Shown: positions 9,722 to 19,744, counted from the stretch's first letter. The stretch: DNA of 64,000 nt from Dechloromonas sp. H13 (GCF_009469615.1 NZ_SSXX01000005.1:1-64000); one strand, 5' to 3'. Translations and numbers: made by a program. Notes: generated by a model not told the origin, from the letters alone.

Positions 9722-11632
9722 ATGAGCAGCTTCCACAACCCCGACGCCGATGTGAACCGCTTCCGGTTCCGCCTGGGCATCGCGTCGCTCGTGGTGCTGC
9801 TCGCCTTCGGCCTGCTGCTCGGCCGCTTCGTCTGGCTGCAGGTGCTCCAGCACGATTTCTACCGCACCCGCGCCGAAGACAACCGCATCGCCCTGATTCC
9901 CATCGTGCCCAACCGCGGCGTCATCACCGATCGCAACGGCGTCGTGCTGGCCCGCAACTATTCGGCCTTCACGCTGGAGATCACCCCCTCGCAGGCCGGC
10001 AATCTCGAGGAGACGATCGACGCGCTGGCTGAGGTCATCGACATCCAGCCCAAGGACCGCAAGCGCTTCAAGCGCCTGATGGACGAAGCCAAGAACTTCG
10101 AGTCGATCCCCATCCGCACGCGCCTGACCGATGCCGAGGTGGCGCAGTTCGCCGCCCAGCGTTACCGCTTCCCGGGCGTCGAGGTCAAGGCCCGGCTGTT
10201 CCGCCAATACCCGCTGGGCGCAGTCGGTTCGCATGCCATCGGCTACATCGGCCGCATTACCGACCGCGACCTGAAATGGATCGAGGAATCCGAACAGCAG
10301 GCCAATTACAAGGGCACCGACCACATCGGCAAGACCGGCCTGGAGCAGCACTACGAGTTCGAACTGCACGGCCAGACCGGCTACGAAGAGGTCGAAATCG
10401 ACGCCGGCGGCCGTGCGCTGCGCAGCCTGAAGCGGATCCCGCCGGTTTCCGGCAACAATTTGCAGTTGACCCTGGACGCCCGGCTACAGGAAATCACCGA
10501 ACAGGCCTTCGGCGACCGCAAGGGCGCGCTGGTCGCCATCGACCCGGCCACCGGCGGCATCCTGGCCCTGGTTTCCAATCCGACCTACGACCCCAACCTG
10601 TTCGTTGACGGCATCACGCCGGACAACTGGAAGGAACTGAACGAGCACCCGAGCAAGCCGATGGTCAACCGGGCGATCAACGGCGCCTATCCGCCCGGCT
10701 CGACGTTCAAGCCCTTCATGGCGCTGGCCGCGCTGGAGATCGGCAAGCGCACGCCGAACCAGGCGATTTCCGACCCCGGCTACTTCAATTTCGGCAACCA
10801 CCAGTTCCGCGACGACAAGAAGGGCGGGCACGGCAGCGTGGACATGTACAAGTCGATCGTCCATTCCTGCGACACCTACTACTACATGCTGGCCAACGAC
10901 ATGGGGATCGACAACATCGCCAGGTTCATGGGCCAGCTGGGTCTCGGCCAGCGCACCGGCGTCGATCTCGGCAAGGACGATTCGGGCGAGTCGAAGGGCG
11001 TGCTGCCGTCGCCGGAATGGAAGAAACAGCGCTTCAAGAAACCGGAACAGCAGAAATGGTACTCCGGCGAAACCATCTCGATCGGCATCGGCCAGGGTTA
11101 CAACGCCTACACGCCGATCCAGCTGGCCTCGGCGACGGCGACGCTGGCCAACAACGGCGTGATGTTCCGACCGCACCTGGTCAACCAGATCGTCGACGCC
11201 CGGACTGGCGAGAAGCGTCCGGTGGAGCCGCAGCCGATCCGCGACCTCAAGCTCAAGCCGCAGAACGTCGACGTCATCCGCCGCGCCATGGTCGGCGTCA
11301 ACAAGGAAGGCACGGGCACCCGCGCCTTCGCCGGCGCCCCCTACGAGGCCGCCGGCAAGACGGGAACGGCGCAGGTCTTCTCGCTGAAGGGTGCCGATTA
11401 CAAGGCGCACGCCATCAAGAAGGAGTTGCGCGACCACGCCCTCTTCATCGCCTATGCGCCGGCCGACAAGCCGCGCATCGCGCTCGCCGTGCTCGTCGAG
11501 AACGGCGGTTTCGGCGCCCAGTCGGCGGCGCCGATCGCCCGCATGGTGCTCGACTACTACCTGCTCGGCAAGCTGCCGGGCGGCGCCGCCAAGGAAGACG
11601 AGGCCGCCGTGGAGGATGACAACGAAGAATGA
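9722..11632 (+). CDS. mrdA: Penicillin-binding protein 2 (peptidoglycan transpeptidase)
   Basis: The 636-residue enzyme has an N-terminal membrane anchor (about residues 17-38), a dimerisation domain, and a transpeptidase domain with the active-site serine in PPGSTFKPF, the SCD motif and the KTGTAQ motif, all intact. It cross-links lateral wall peptidoglycan in the periplasm with RodA. Its stop overlaps the rodA start by 4 bp. The acidic C-terminal tail is a little longer than in E. coli. Confidence 0.97.
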   Translation: MSSFHNPDADVNRFRFRLGIASLVVLLAFGLLLGRFVWLQVLQHDFYRTRAEDNRIALIPIVPNRGVITDRNGVVLARNYSAFTLEITPSQAGNLEETIDALAEVIDIQPKDRKRFKRLMDEAKNFESIPIRTRLTDAEVAQFAAQRYRFPGVEVKARLFRQYPLGAVGSHAIGYIGRITDRDLKWIEESEQQANYKGTDHIGKTGLEQHYEFELHGQTGYEEVEIDAGGRALRSLKRIPPVSGNNLQLTLDARLQEITEQAFGDRKGALVAIDPATGGILALVSNPTYDPNLFVDGITPDNWKELNEHPSKPMVNRAINGAYPPGSTFKPFMALAALEIGKRTPNQAISDPGYFNFGNHQFRDDKKGGHGSVDMYKSIVHSCDTYYYMLANDMGIDNIARFMGQLGLGQRTGVDLGKDDSGESKGVLPSPEWKKQRFKKPEQQKWYSGETISIGIGQGYNAYTPIQLASATATLANNGVMFRPHLVNQIVDARTGEKRPVEPQPIRDLKLKPQNVDVIRRAMVGVNKEGTGTRAFAGAPYEAAGKTGTAQVFSLKGADYKAHAIKKELRDHALFIAYAPADKPRIALAVLVENGGFGAQSAAPIARMVLDYYLLGKLPGGAAKEDEAAVEDDNEE

Positions 11633-12741
11633 TCGACGTCGTCGGCACCCTCAAACGTGGCGCGCGCGAACTGATCGCCCACATCGACTTCCCGCTGCTG
11701 CTGATCACCCTGGCGATCATGGCGGTCGGCCTCGCCACCGTTCATTCGGCCACCTTCGGCGGCAACGAGCGCATGCTGTCGCAGGCTGGCAACATGGGCG
11801 TCGCGCTGGTCATCATGTGGTTCGTTTCGCGCCTGCCGCCGCAGAAGCTGATGAGCTTCGCCATTCCGCTCTACGTCGTCGGGCTCCTGCTGCTGGTCGC
11901 CGTCTTCCTGTTCGGAATCAAGGTCAATGGCGCCAAACGCTGGCTATCGCTCGGCTTCACCCGCATCCAGCCGTCGGAGATCATGAAGATCGCCATGCCG
12001 CTGATGCTCGCCTGGTATTTTCACAAATACGAGGCGACGCTGCGCGCCCGCCACTTCATCGTCGCCGCGCTGCTGCTGCTCGTGCCGTTCGCGCTGATCG
12101 CCAAGCAGCCCGACCTCGGCACCGCCCTGCTGGTCGGCGGCGCCGGGTTCTTCGTGATCTTCTTCGCCGGCCTGCCGTGGAAGGTGATGCTCGGGCTAGG
12201 CGCCGCCGGCGCCGCCGCCGCCCCCTTGCTCTGGAACATGCTGCACGACTACCAGCGCAAGCGCATCATGACCCTGATCGATCCAACCACCGACCCGCTC
12301 GGCGCCGGCTACCACATCATCCAGGCGACCATCGCCATCGGTTCCGGCGGCCCGTTTGGCAAGGGCTACCTGAACGGCACCCAGACCCACCTCGAATTCA
12401 TCCCGGAAAAGCACACCGACTTCATCTTCGCCGTCTATTCCGAGGAATGGGGCCTGCTCGGCAACGGCCTCCTCGTCTTCCTCTACACCCTGCTGATCGG
12501 GCGCGGCCTGATGATCGCCGCCGCCGCCCCGACCAAGTTCTCGCGCCTGCTGGCCGGCGCCATCACGCTCGGCTTCTTCACCTACGCCTTCATCAACATG
12601 GGCATGGTCAGCGGTATCCTGCCCGTCGTCGGCGTGCCGCTACCCTTCATGAGCTATGGCGGCACGGCGCTGGTCACCCTGTTCCTCGGCATCGGCATCC
12701 TGATGTCGATCCAGACCCACCGCATGCTGGTGAAGAAGTGA
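11629..12741 (+). CDS. rodA: Peptidoglycan glycosyltransferase RodA (SEDS family)
   Basis: The 370-residue integral membrane protein carries SEDS motifs, including GAKRWLSLG, KQPDLGTALL and the late PFMSYGGTALVT. It polymerises lipid II in partnership with PBP2. It overlaps mrdA upstream and rlpA downstream by 4 bp each, so the three are translationally coupled. Confidence 0.97.
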   Translation: MIDVVGTLKRGARELIAHIDFPLLLITLAIMAVGLATVHSATFGGNERMLSQAGNMGVALVIMWFVSRLPPQKLMSFAIPLYVVGLLLLVAVFLFGIKVNGAKRWLSLGFTRIQPSEIMKIAMPLMLAWYFHKYEATLRARHFIVAALLLLVPFALIAKQPDLGTALLVGGAGFFVIFFAGLPWKVMLGLGAAGAAAAPLLWNMLHDYQRKRIMTLIDPTTDPLGAGYHIIQATIAIGSGGPFGKGYLNGTQTHLEFIPEKHTDFIFAVYSEEWGLLGNGLLVFLYTLLIGRGLMIAAAAPTKFSRLLAGAITLGFFTYAFINMGMVSGILPVVGVPLPFMSYGGTALVTLFLGIGILMSIQTHRMLVKK

Positions 12742-13730
12742 GCGCCCGCCTCACCGCCTGCGCCCTGGTGGCCCTGCTGCTGGCAGCCTGCGGCAGCGCG
12801 CCGCGGCAGGATGCGGTCGACGGCCAGAAAGGCGGCATTTCCAAGACGCCGACCAAGAAACCGAATGTCGTCCTCAAGCGCGGCGGCGGCTTCTACAAGG
12901 ACGACGGCCCGGGCGACGACATTCCCGACGGCCTTGACGACATTCCAGACGCCGAGCCGAAATGGGAGCCGCTGCACAAACCGGCGACCAAACCCTACGT
13001 CGTCCTCGGCAAGGAATACGTGCCGAACACCACGGTCAGGCCCTATCGGGTGCGCGGCATCGCCAGCTGGTACGGCAAGAAGTTCCACGGCCAGAAAACC
13101 TCGATCGGCGAACCGTACGACATGTTCGCCATGACCGCCGCCCACCCGACGCTGGCCCTTCCCTCCTACGTGCGCGTCACCAACGTGCAGACCGGCAAGG
13201 CGGTGGTCGTCCGCATCACCGACCGCGGCCCCTTCCACGCCGACCGCGTCATCGACCTTTCCTACACCGCCGCCTACAAGCTCGGCCTGATCAACGGCGG
13301 CAGCGGGCAGGTCGAGGTCGAGGCGATCATTCCCGGCGAGCCGTCAGCCACCGCTTACGCCCAGGTCGCACCGCCGGCGCCCCGCCCGGCGCCCGCCGAA
13401 CGCGACGAAATCGAACTGCTCGCCCGCCGCATGGCGCTCGAGGAACGGCCGGTGCAGACGGCGGCGATGGCCGGCATGGGCGGCGACGCCGGTGCGGCGA
13501 AAGGCGTCTATCTGCAGCTTGGCGCCTTCAGCAGCGCCGACAATGCCGAAAGCCTGAAGAATCACCTGACGCGCGAACTCGACTGGCTGGCCGAGCCGAT
13601 GCGCGTGCAGCCGGGCGACGGCATCCATCGCCTGCACCTCGGCCCCTACGCCAGCCGCGGCGACGCCGACAAGGTGGCGGAGAAGATCCGCGCCGCGCTG
13701 GGCTACAAACCGACCGTCGTTATCCGCTGA
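12738..13730 (+). CDS. rlpA: Septal ring lytic transglycosylase RlpA (lipoprotein)
   Basis: The gene starts with a GTG that overlaps the rodA stop (GTGA). The 330-residue product has a lipobox (LLAAC, lipidated Cys about residue 18), a linker rich in Asp/Pro, a double-psi beta barrel with ASWYGKKFHGQKTS and RITDRGPFHADRVIDLS, and a C-terminal SPOR domain (YLQLGAFSSADNAESLK) that binds denuded glycan strands. It cleaves such strands at the septum in other species. The lipobox only makes sense with this GTG start. Confidence 0.93.
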   Translation: MSARLTACALVALLLAACGSAPRQDAVDGQKGGISKTPTKKPNVVLKRGGGFYKDDGPGDDIPDGLDDIPDAEPKWEPLHKPATKPYVVLGKEYVPNTTVRPYRVRGIASWYGKKFHGQKTSIGEPYDMFAMTAAHPTLALPSYVRVTNVQTGKAVVVRITDRGPFHADRVIDLSYTAAYKLGLINGGSGQVEVEAIIPGEPSATAYAQVAPPAPRPAPAERDEIELLARRMALEERPVQTAAMAGMGGDAGAAKGVYLQLGAFSSADNAESLKNHLTRELDWLAEPMRVQPGDGIHRLHLGPYASRGDADKVAEKIRAALGYKPTVVIR

Positions 13731-13751
13731 AGCGGCCAATCTGGCCGACCT

Positions 13752-13792
13752 TTGACCAGCATCAATGGCGGCTACGGGCGGCTGGCTATACT
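13752..13792 (+). promoter_or_regulatory. FNR-type site and -10 box upstream of ubiU
   Basis: TTGAC-CAGC-ATCAA (13752-13765) differs from the FNR/ANR consensus TTGAT-N4-ATCAA at one position. A TATACT -10 box lies at 13787-13792. If transcription starts near 13799, the site is centred at about -40.5, the position of class II FNR-activated promoters. In E. coli ubiUV is known to be activated by FNR in anaerobiosis, so the call fits the gene. Confidence 0.7.
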
Positions 13793-13820
13793 GCCCCGCT
13801 TGCCATACTGGAAGTCCGCG

Positions 13821-14828
13821 ATGAGCTCCCTGCCCGATCTCGTCTGCCCGGCCGGCAGCCTGCCGGCCCTCAAGGCCGCCGTCGATAACGGCGCCGATGC
13901 CGTCTATCTCGGCTACAAGAACGACACCAACGCCCGCAATTTCGCCGGTCTCAACTTCGACGCCAAGACCATGAGCGACGGCATCCGCTACGCCCACAGC
14001 AAGGGCCGCGAGGTGCTGATGGCGATCAATACCTTCGCCCAGGCCGGCCGCGTTGCCGACTGGCAGAAGGCCGTTGATGGCGCCGTCGACCAGGGCGTCG
14101 ACGCGATCATCCTCGCCGATGTCGGCCTGCTCGACTACGCCCGCCGCCGCCATCCGCAGCAGCGTCTGCATCTCTCGGTGCAAGGCTCGGCGACCAGCTA
14201 TGAGGCCATCAACTTCTGCCAGCGCGAATTCGGCATCCAGCGCGCCGTGCTGCCGCGCGTTCTGACCCTGGCCCAGGTCGAACACGTCATCAAGAACACC
14301 ACGGTCGAAATCGAGGTCTTCGGCTTCGGTAGCCTGTGCGTGATGAACGAAGGCCGCTGCTGGCTATCGTCCTACGCCTGCGGCGAATCGCCGAACACCG
14401 TCGGCGCCTGCTCGCCGGCCAAGTACGTCAAGTGGGACAAGCAGCCGGGGCACATGGACACGCGCTTGAACGGCATCCTCATCGACCGCTTCGGCGACGA
14501 CGAGCCCGCCGGTTACCCGACGCTGTGCAAGGGCCGTTTCGAGGTCCAGGGCGAGACCTATTACGCGCTCGAGGAGCCGACCAGCCTCAACGTGTTGTCC
14601 ATCCTGCCCGAGATCATCAAGATCGGCGTCCGCGCGATCAAGGTCGAGGGCCGCCAGCGCAGCCCGGCCTACGTCACCCAGGTCACCCGCACCCTGCGCG
14701 CCGCGCTCGACGCACTGGCGGCGAGCGGCGAGCGTTACCACGTCAAGCCGGCCTGGCAGGCCGAGCTGGCCAAGGTCTCCGAAGGCAGCCAGGCCACGCT
14801 GGGCGCCTACAACCGGCCGTGGCGCTGA
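13821..14828 (+). CDS. ubiU: O2-independent ubiquinone hydroxylation protein UbiU (U32 family)
   Basis: The 335-residue U32-family protein has cysteines at 173, 180, 197 and 236, matching the four [4Fe-4S] ligands of E. coli UbiU (169, 176, 193, 232). With UbiV it hydroxylates the quinone ring without oxygen, using prephenate as the oxygen donor in the known system. The start at 13821 ([13 protein letters not shown]) is chosen because the upstream in-frame codons overlap the FNR promoter. ubiV follows after 13 bp. Confidence 0.93.
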   Translation: MSSLPDLVCPAGSLPALKAAVDNGADAVYLGYKNDTNARNFAGLNFDAKTMSDGIRYAHSKGREVLMAINTFAQAGRVADWQKAVDGAVDQGVDAIILADVGLLDYARRRHPQQRLHLSVQGSATSYEAINFCQREFGIQRAVLPRVLTLAQVEHVIKNTTVEIEVFGFGSLCVMNEGRCWLSSYACGESPNTVGACSPAKYVKWDKQPGHMDTRLNGILIDRFGDDEPAGYPTLCKGRFEVQGETYYALEEPTSLNVLSILPEIIKIGVRAIKVEGRQRSPAYVTQVTRTLRAALDALAASGERYHVKPAWQAELAKVSEGSQATLGAYNRPWR

Positions 14829-14841
14829 AGGAAGAAGCCGC

Positions 14842-15750
14842 ATGAAACTCGCGCTCGGACCCCTGCTCTATTTCTGGCCCAAGGCCGAAGTCCTCGAGTT
14901 CTACGTCGAAATGGCGCAGAACCCGGCCATCGACATCATCTACGTCGGCGAAGTCGTATGCTCGCGCCGCCAGCAACTGCGTACCGCCGACTGGATCGGC
15001 CTGGCCCGCGACCTGACCGATGCCGGCAAGGAAGTCGTCGTCTCGGCACAGGCCTTGCTCGAATCGGAAAGCGACCTCAAGGCCTTGCGCCGCCTGATTG
15101 ATGACGCAGGATGCAAGGTCGAAGCCAATGACCTGGGTGCGGTCAACCTCGCCCAGGGCAAGGAATTCGTCGCCGGCCCGCATCTCAACATCTACAACGA
15201 GGCGACGCTCGCCACCTACGCCCGCTACGGCATGAAGCGCTGGGTGCCGCCGCTGGAAGCGACGCGGACGCTGGTCGAGACCCTGCATGCCAGCCGCCCG
15301 GCCGGCGTCGAAACCGAGGTCTTCGTCTATGGCAAGCTGCCTCTGGCCTTCTCGGCGCGCTGCTTCACCGCCCGCCATTACGACCTCAACAAGGACGACT
15401 GCCAGTTCAAGTGCCTCGACCATCCCGAGGGCCTGACGCTGAAAACCCGCGAAGGCCAGGATTTCCTCTGCATCAACGGCATCCAGACCATGTCGGCGCA
15501 AAGCTACAACCTGCTGCATGAAGTTCCGACCTTGCGCCAGCTGGGCATCGACATCATCCGTGTCAGCCCGCAGAAGGCGCACATCAGCGAAATCATCGCC
15601 GCCTTTGACGCCGCCCGCCGTGGCGAGACGGTCGATGTTGACGGCCGCGACTGGAATGCCAGCGGCCAGGTAGACGGCTACTGGTTTGGCGACGCCGGCA
15701 TCCATCAACATCACACGCAAGCCCTTGCCCATCTGGGAGCCACCGCATGA
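14842..15750 (+). CDS. ubiV: O2-independent ubiquinone hydroxylation protein UbiV (U32 family)
   Basis: The 302-residue protein has Cys40, Cys174, Cys187 and Cys191, which correspond in spacing to the Fe-S ligands of E. coli UbiV (39, 180, 193, 197). The [16 protein letters not shown] stretch is typical of U32 enzymes. It forms a heterodimer with UbiU in the known system. Its stop overlaps ubiT by 4 bp. Confidence 0.93.
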   Translation: MKLALGPLLYFWPKAEVLEFYVEMAQNPAIDIIYVGEVVCSRRQQLRTADWIGLARDLTDAGKEVVVSAQALLESESDLKALRRLIDDAGCKVEANDLGAVNLAQGKEFVAGPHLNIYNEATLATYARYGMKRWVPPLEATRTLVETLHASRPAGVETEVFVYGKLPLAFSARCFTARHYDLNKDDCQFKCLDHPEGLTLKTREGQDFLCINGIQTMSAQSYNLLHEVPTLRQLGIDIIRVSPQKAHISEIIAAFDAARRGETVDVDGRDWNASGQVDGYWFGDAGIHQHHTQALAHLGATA

Positions 15751-16196
15751 GCGACTTCACCATCCCCAAATTCCGCCTGCCCGGCTTCGTCGCCGCCCTC
15801 GGCCATAAGTTGCCGCAATGGCCGCACGGCCTCGCCCTCGTCGCCGGGCTCAATGCCGCGCTCAAGATGAAATTGCTGCCTGAAAGCGAGTTGACCGCGC
15901 TGGAAGACAAACTCTTCCGCGTCCAGGTGCTCGACACCGGCGGCACCGCCCACTTCACGTATCGCGACGGTCTCTTCCGCCCGGTGTTTCGTGCCGAACG
16001 CGAACCCGATCTCGCCTTCGCCGCCAATCTCTCGGCCTACCTGCAGCTCCTCGCCCGCCAGGAAGACCCGGACACCCTTTTCTTTAACCGCGAACTGGAA
16101 ATCACCGGCGACACCGAGTTGGGTCTCCTCGTCAAGAACATGCTCGACGCCGTCGAGTGGCCCAAACTGCCCCGCCTACCGTTGCCGTCGCGCTGA
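15747..16196 (+). CDS. ubiT: Ubiquinone anaerobic biosynthesis accessory factor UbiT (SCP2 domain)
   Basis: The 149-residue protein has an SCP2 lipid-binding domain, seen as [21 protein letters not shown] followed by [19 protein letters not shown] and an ending with [13 protein letters not shown]. UbiT binds hydrophobic quinone intermediates for the UbiUV step. Here all three genes form a single ubiU-V-T operon. In E. coli ubiT is separate from ubiUV. Confidence 0.9.
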   Translation: MSDFTIPKFRLPGFVAALGHKLPQWPHGLALVAGLNAALKMKLLPESELTALEDKLFRVQVLDTGGTAHFTYRDGLFRPVFRAEREPDLAFAANLSAYLQLLARQEDPDTLFFNRELEITGDTELGLLVKNMLDAVEWPKLPRLPLPSR

Positions 16197-16266
16197 TCTC
16201 GCGCGACCGGTTCAGGCCGGGAAAATTCTCCTGCTGTTGCTGTCGACCGTAAAATCCAGGCGATTT

Positions 16267-16644
16267 TCAGTTGCCCACCGAGATCACGGCCTCGTCTTCC
16301 TCGCCCGTCGCGGCATGTCCGGCAGTCCCGGTGTGGACCAGGCCGGTTGGACAACTCGGGTTGGCGACGGCAACGATGCTGACCACTTCCTCCTGATCGA
16401 CCGGCATCGTCAGGCTTTCGCGGCCATGCAGCACGGCGCCGCCGAAATAGACCGCGAGGCCGTCGGCCAGGCTACCGTCGGCACACAGCAGCGATTCACC
16501 CAAGGCCGGATACTCGTGGCCGACCGCCTCCAGGATCTCGCCGACGGTCTCACCGCTGGCCATGATTTCGTCGCGGCCTTCGGCAAGCGGACGCAGGATG
16601 GGGGGAATGTGGACCGAGACGACAGGATATTCGCTCATCAACAT
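16267..16644 (-). CDS. MoaD/ThiS-like beta-grasp protein without terminal Gly-Gly
   Basis: The ATG at 16644 follows AGGAGG with 6 nt spacing. Residues 5-95 look like the ubiquitin-like MoaD/ThiS fold (VHIPPILRPLAEG, GETVGEILEAVGHEYP, EEVVSIVAVA). True sulfur carriers end right after this strand with Gly-Gly. Here the chain continues for about 30 residues (ANPSCPTGL to AVISVGN) and has no GG terminus. It may be a structural or regulatory homologue, or need processing. It converges with ubiT and lies downstream of phaC. Confidence 0.65.
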   Translation of the reverse strand: MLMSEYPVVSVHIPPILRPLAEGRDEIMASGETVGEILEAVGHEYPALGESLLCADGSLADGLAVYFGGAVLHGRESLTMPVDQEEVVSIVAVANPSCPTGLVHTGTAGHAATGEEDEAVISVGN

Positions 16645-16703
16645 GGCGCACCTCCTTTTCATTACTTACATTTGACAGGCGGCGCAGCGAAAGTTCACGA
16701 AAA

Positions 16704-16725
16704 ACGGGAGGCCGCAGCCTCCCGT
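16704..16725 (-). terminator. Intrinsic terminator of phaC
   Basis: Read leftwards, a 9-bp stem ACGGGAGGC/GCCTCCCGT with a 4-nt loop is followed by a short T run. It lies 22 bp past the phaC stop. Confidence 0.8.
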
Positions 16726-16747
16726 CATTTGCCCGCAAGCGGTCGAA

Positions 16748-18583
16748 TTACTTCTTCTTCTGGGCGTCCAGGCGGAACTTGACGTAGCTGCCCGGTGCAT
16801 CCTCGATGACCTTGAGCGAGCCATCCTCCGGATTGCGTGCCTTGACCTTGGCGCTGCCGCCCGGCAGGCTGTTCACCCACTGGCTCCAGTGCGTCCACCA
16901 CGAACCGGCGTTCTGTGTCGCGCCGGCCAGGAAATCTTCGGGATCTTCCGGCAGGTTGCCGTCGGTGGCGTCGTTGGTCCAGAAGCCGTACTTGTTGGCG
17001 ACCGGCGGGTTGACGATGCCGGCGATGTGGCCGGAACCGCCGAGGACGAACTTGGTCGGACCGGACGGCAGGCGGGCACCCATGTAGGTGCTCTTCCACG
17101 GCGCGATGTGGTCTTCGACCGTCGAGATGAAGTAGCACGGGGTCTTGACCTTGCTGATGTCGATCTTGACGCCGCCGAGGGTGATGCCGCCCGGATCCTT
17201 CAGCTTGTTGCCAAGGTACATGTTGCGCAGGTAGAAGCTGTGCATCGCCGCCGGCATGCGGGTCGAATCGGAGTTCCAGTAGAGCAGGTCGAAGGGGAAG
17301 GGATCCTTGCCCATCAGGTAGTTGTTGACCACGAAGGACCAGATCAGGTCGTTGGCGCGCAGCATGTTGAAGGTGCCGGCCATTTCCGAACCTTCGAGGA
17401 AGCCGCGTTCGTTCATCCGCTTTTCGAGGCCGGAGACAGCGCCTTCGTCGAGGAAGATGCCCAGCTCGCCCGGGTCGGAGAAGTCGAGCATGGTGGTGAA
17501 AAAGGTGGCGGAATTGGCACGCTTGTCCTTCTTCGCCGCCATGTAGGCCAGCGTCGTCATGGTCAGCGTGCCGCCCAGACAGTAACCGGCCAGGTTGACG
17601 CTGTCTTCGCCGGTATGGGCGCAGACCTGGTTGATGGCCTCCATCGAGCCTTCGAGCAGGTAGTTCTCGAAGGACTTCTGGGCCAGCTTCTCGTCCGGGT
17701 TGATCCACGACATGATGAAGGTCGTGTAGCCCTGGTCGGTCGCCCACTTGACGTAGGAGTTCTTCTCGCGCAGGTCGAGGATGTAGTACTTGTTGATCCA
17801 CGGCGGCACGATCAGCAGCGGCTTCTTGTACTGGTCGGGGGTGGTCGGGTTGTACTGGATGAGCTGGAACAGCTCGTTCTGGAAGATGACCTTGCCCGGC
17901 GTCGTGGCAACGTTCTTGCCCATTTCGAAGGCCGAGGTGTCGGTCATGCGGATGCGCAGCTGGCCGTCGCCGGATTCGACGTCGTGCAGCAGATTGTTGA
18001 GGCCCTTGATCAGGTTCTGGCCGTGGCTCTTGACCGTCTCGCGGAAGACTTCCGGGTTGGTCAGCGCGAAGTTGGACGGCGACAGGGCGTCGATGTACTG
18101 GCGGGTGAAGAAGTTGACTTTCTGCTGCGTCGGTTCGTCGAGGCCCTCGGTGCCGGCGACGGTGTCATGCAGATGGCGGGCGGTGATCAGGTAGGACTGC
18201 TTGACGAAGTCGAACAGGAAATGCTGCTCCCATTCCTCGTCCTTGAAGCGGTTGTCACCCTTCTTGGGCGCGGCGACCGGCGCCTGCACCGGCATCCCCA
18301 TCATCTTCATCGAGGTGTTCTGCCACAGCGAGAAGTAGTCCCACATCATGTTCATCTGCGTCTGCGCCATCTTGTACGGGTTGGCGAGCAGGCGGGACGA
18401 GAGGTCCATGAAGGCCTTGGCGACGCCCAGCTCGTCGCTCGGCGCCTCGACGCCTTCCTTGGCTTTCTTCTCGACGAACTGGGAAATCAGGCGGGAAGCA
18501 CGCTGGGCGACTTCGGCGTAGGTCTTGGCCATCTCGGCCGGGTTGGGCAGGTTGCCTGCCTTGTCATCGGTTTGCTGCGACAT
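16748..18583 (-). CDS. phaC: Class I poly(3-hydroxyalkanoate) synthase
   Basis: The 611-residue protein has the lipase-like box GYCLGG with the nucleophile Cys335, the catalytic Asp491 in VEDHIAPW and His519 in GSGHIAG. It polymerises 3-hydroxyacyl-CoA into storage granules. Length and the KVIFQNELFQLIQY and PPWINKYYILDL blocks fit class I. No phaA, phaB or phasin gene is adjacent, although a thiolase lies 4.5 kb away in the liu cluster. It is a single-gene unit with its own terminator. Confidence 0.97.
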   Translation of the reverse strand: MSQQTDDKAGNLPNPAEMAKTYAEVAQRASRLISQFVEKKAKEGVEAPSDELGVAKAFMDLSSRLLANPYKMAQTQMNMMWDYFSLWQNTSMKMMGMPVQAPVAAPKKGDNRFKDEEWEQHFLFDFVKQSYLITARHLHDTVAGTEGLDEPTQQKVNFFTRQYIDALSPSNFALTNPEVFRETVKSHGQNLIKGLNNLLHDVESGDGQLRIRMTDTSAFEMGKNVATTPGKVIFQNELFQLIQYNPTTPDQYKKPLLIVPPWINKYYILDLREKNSYVKWATDQGYTTFIMSWINPDEKLAQKSFENYLLEGSMEAINQVCAHTGEDSVNLAGYCLGGTLTMTTLAYMAAKKDKRANSATFFTTMLDFSDPGELGIFLDEGAVSGLEKRMNERGFLEGSEMAGTFNMLRANDLIWSFVVNNYLMGKDPFPFDLLYWNSDSTRMPAAMHSFYLRNMYLGNKLKDPGGITLGGVKIDISKVKTPCYFISTVEDHIAPWKSTYMGARLPSGPTKFVLGGSGHIAGIVNPPVANKYGFWTNDATDGNLPEDPEDFLAGATQNAGSWWTHWSQWVNSLPGGSAKVKARNPEDGSLKVIEDAPGSYVKFRLDAQKKK

Positions 18584-18616
18584 GCTAAAACTCCCTCTCT
18601 GTCAGTACGCGGCCGG

Positions 18617-19642
18617 TTAGTGTTGTAGCCGCATGAAACGAATTACACCGTCGGCGTCGGTGCTGCATGACAACCGGCCAGCTTGATGAAGGTGGTTCAG
18701 ATGAGCGATCGCCTCGCCCATGGCAAACATCGTCTGATGCGTGTCGAGCGCCCGCTGGAACAGCGTTTCGAGCAACTCGGCCGCACTTTTCGGCGCCTCC
18801 TCACATGCTTCCTCCAGCGCCTGCAACCGCTCCTCGTGGTGCGCACGCAAAGCCTTCACCCGCGCCTGAACTCCCGTGAAAGGCAAACCGTGCGACGGCA
18901 GAACCAGGGTCTTCTCCGGCATTTTCCTGGCCATAGCTTCCAGCGATTCCAGAAACCAGCCCAAGGCATCGGCATCCGGGGTCGCCGCAAACACACTGAT
19001 ATTCGTGGAAATTCTTGGCAAAAGCATGTCGCCGGAAATTAACACGCCGAGTTCGGCGCAGTAAAGCGCCATATGCTCGGGCGCGTGACCGTGGCCGATG
19101 ATTATTTGCCATTGGCGACCGTCGACCGCAACCGCGTCGCCCGCCTTCAGGCGATGGTAGTGCTCGGGCAGCGCCGGCACCGCCTTGCGGTAGCCGGAGC
19201 CGCGTTTCTCGAACTTGCCCAGCCGCTCGTCATCCAGCCCGTGCTGGCGGAACTGTTCGACCATGAAGCGGGCGCCGTGGCCGCCGACTTCGTTCCACAC
19301 GACGTGGGCGGTCAGGAATTCGCCGGAGGTCATCCACAGCGGAGCGCCGGTCTGCTCCATCAGCCACGCGGCGAGGCCGAGATGATCGGGGTGGAAATGC
19401 GTGACGATCAGGCGCCTGACCGGCCCGTCGAGGCCTTCGATGATCCGCTTCCAGGTGGCCATCACCGCGTCGTTCGGAAAACCGGTGTCGACGATCGTCC
19501 ACCCGTCGCCGTCGCGCAGCAGCCAGAGGTTGATGTGGTCGAGCTGGAACGGGAGGGGCATGCGCAGCCAGAAGACGCCGGGCGCGACCTCGATCCGCTC
19601 GGCGGCGGCAGGCGGATGGGCATGGGGGTAATGCAGGGACAT
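18617..19642 (-). CDS. MBL-fold metallohydrolase
   Basis: The start at 19642 (MSLHYPHAHPP) yields 341 residues. The metal-binding motif THFHPDHLG is present, with further ligands in GHGHAPEHM, SGDMLL and PSHG, so the beta-lactamase fold is complete, followed by a C-terminal helical domain as in LACTB2-like hydrolases. The substrate is unknown. It is divergent from liuR, and a 12-bp dyad TACC-ATAC-GGTA lies between them at 19673-19684. Genes of this type are often found with acyl-CoA catabolism, but that role is inference. Confidence 0.85.
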   Translation of the reverse strand: MSLHYPHAHPPAAAERIEVAPGVFWLRMPLPFQLDHINLWLLRDGDGWTIVDTGFPNDAVMATWKRIIEGLDGPVRRLIVTHFHPDHLGLAAWLMEQTGAPLWMTSGEFLTAHVVWNEVGGHGARFMVEQFRQHGLDDERLGKFEKRGSGYRKAVPALPEHYHRLKAGDAVAVDGRQWQIIIGHGHAPEHMALYCAELGVLISGDMLLPRISTNISVFAATPDADALGWFLESLEAMARKMPEKTLVLPSHGLPFTGVQARVKALRAHHEERLQALEEACEEAPKSAAELLETLFQRALDTHQTMFAMGEAIAHLNHLHQAGRLSCSTDADGVIRFMRLQH

Positions 19643-19744
19643 GGACGAATCTTCGAAGCAGGAAGCGCAAATTACCATACGGTAGCGGATTGAAAAAACC
19701 CCTTTCTTCTGATTTACTTGCCCGAACCGTTCAAGGACCCTCCA

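Noticed and set aside
16889-18628. 579-codon + strand frame opposite phaC
   Set aside because: Antisense shadow; phaC on the other strand has all catalytic motifs.
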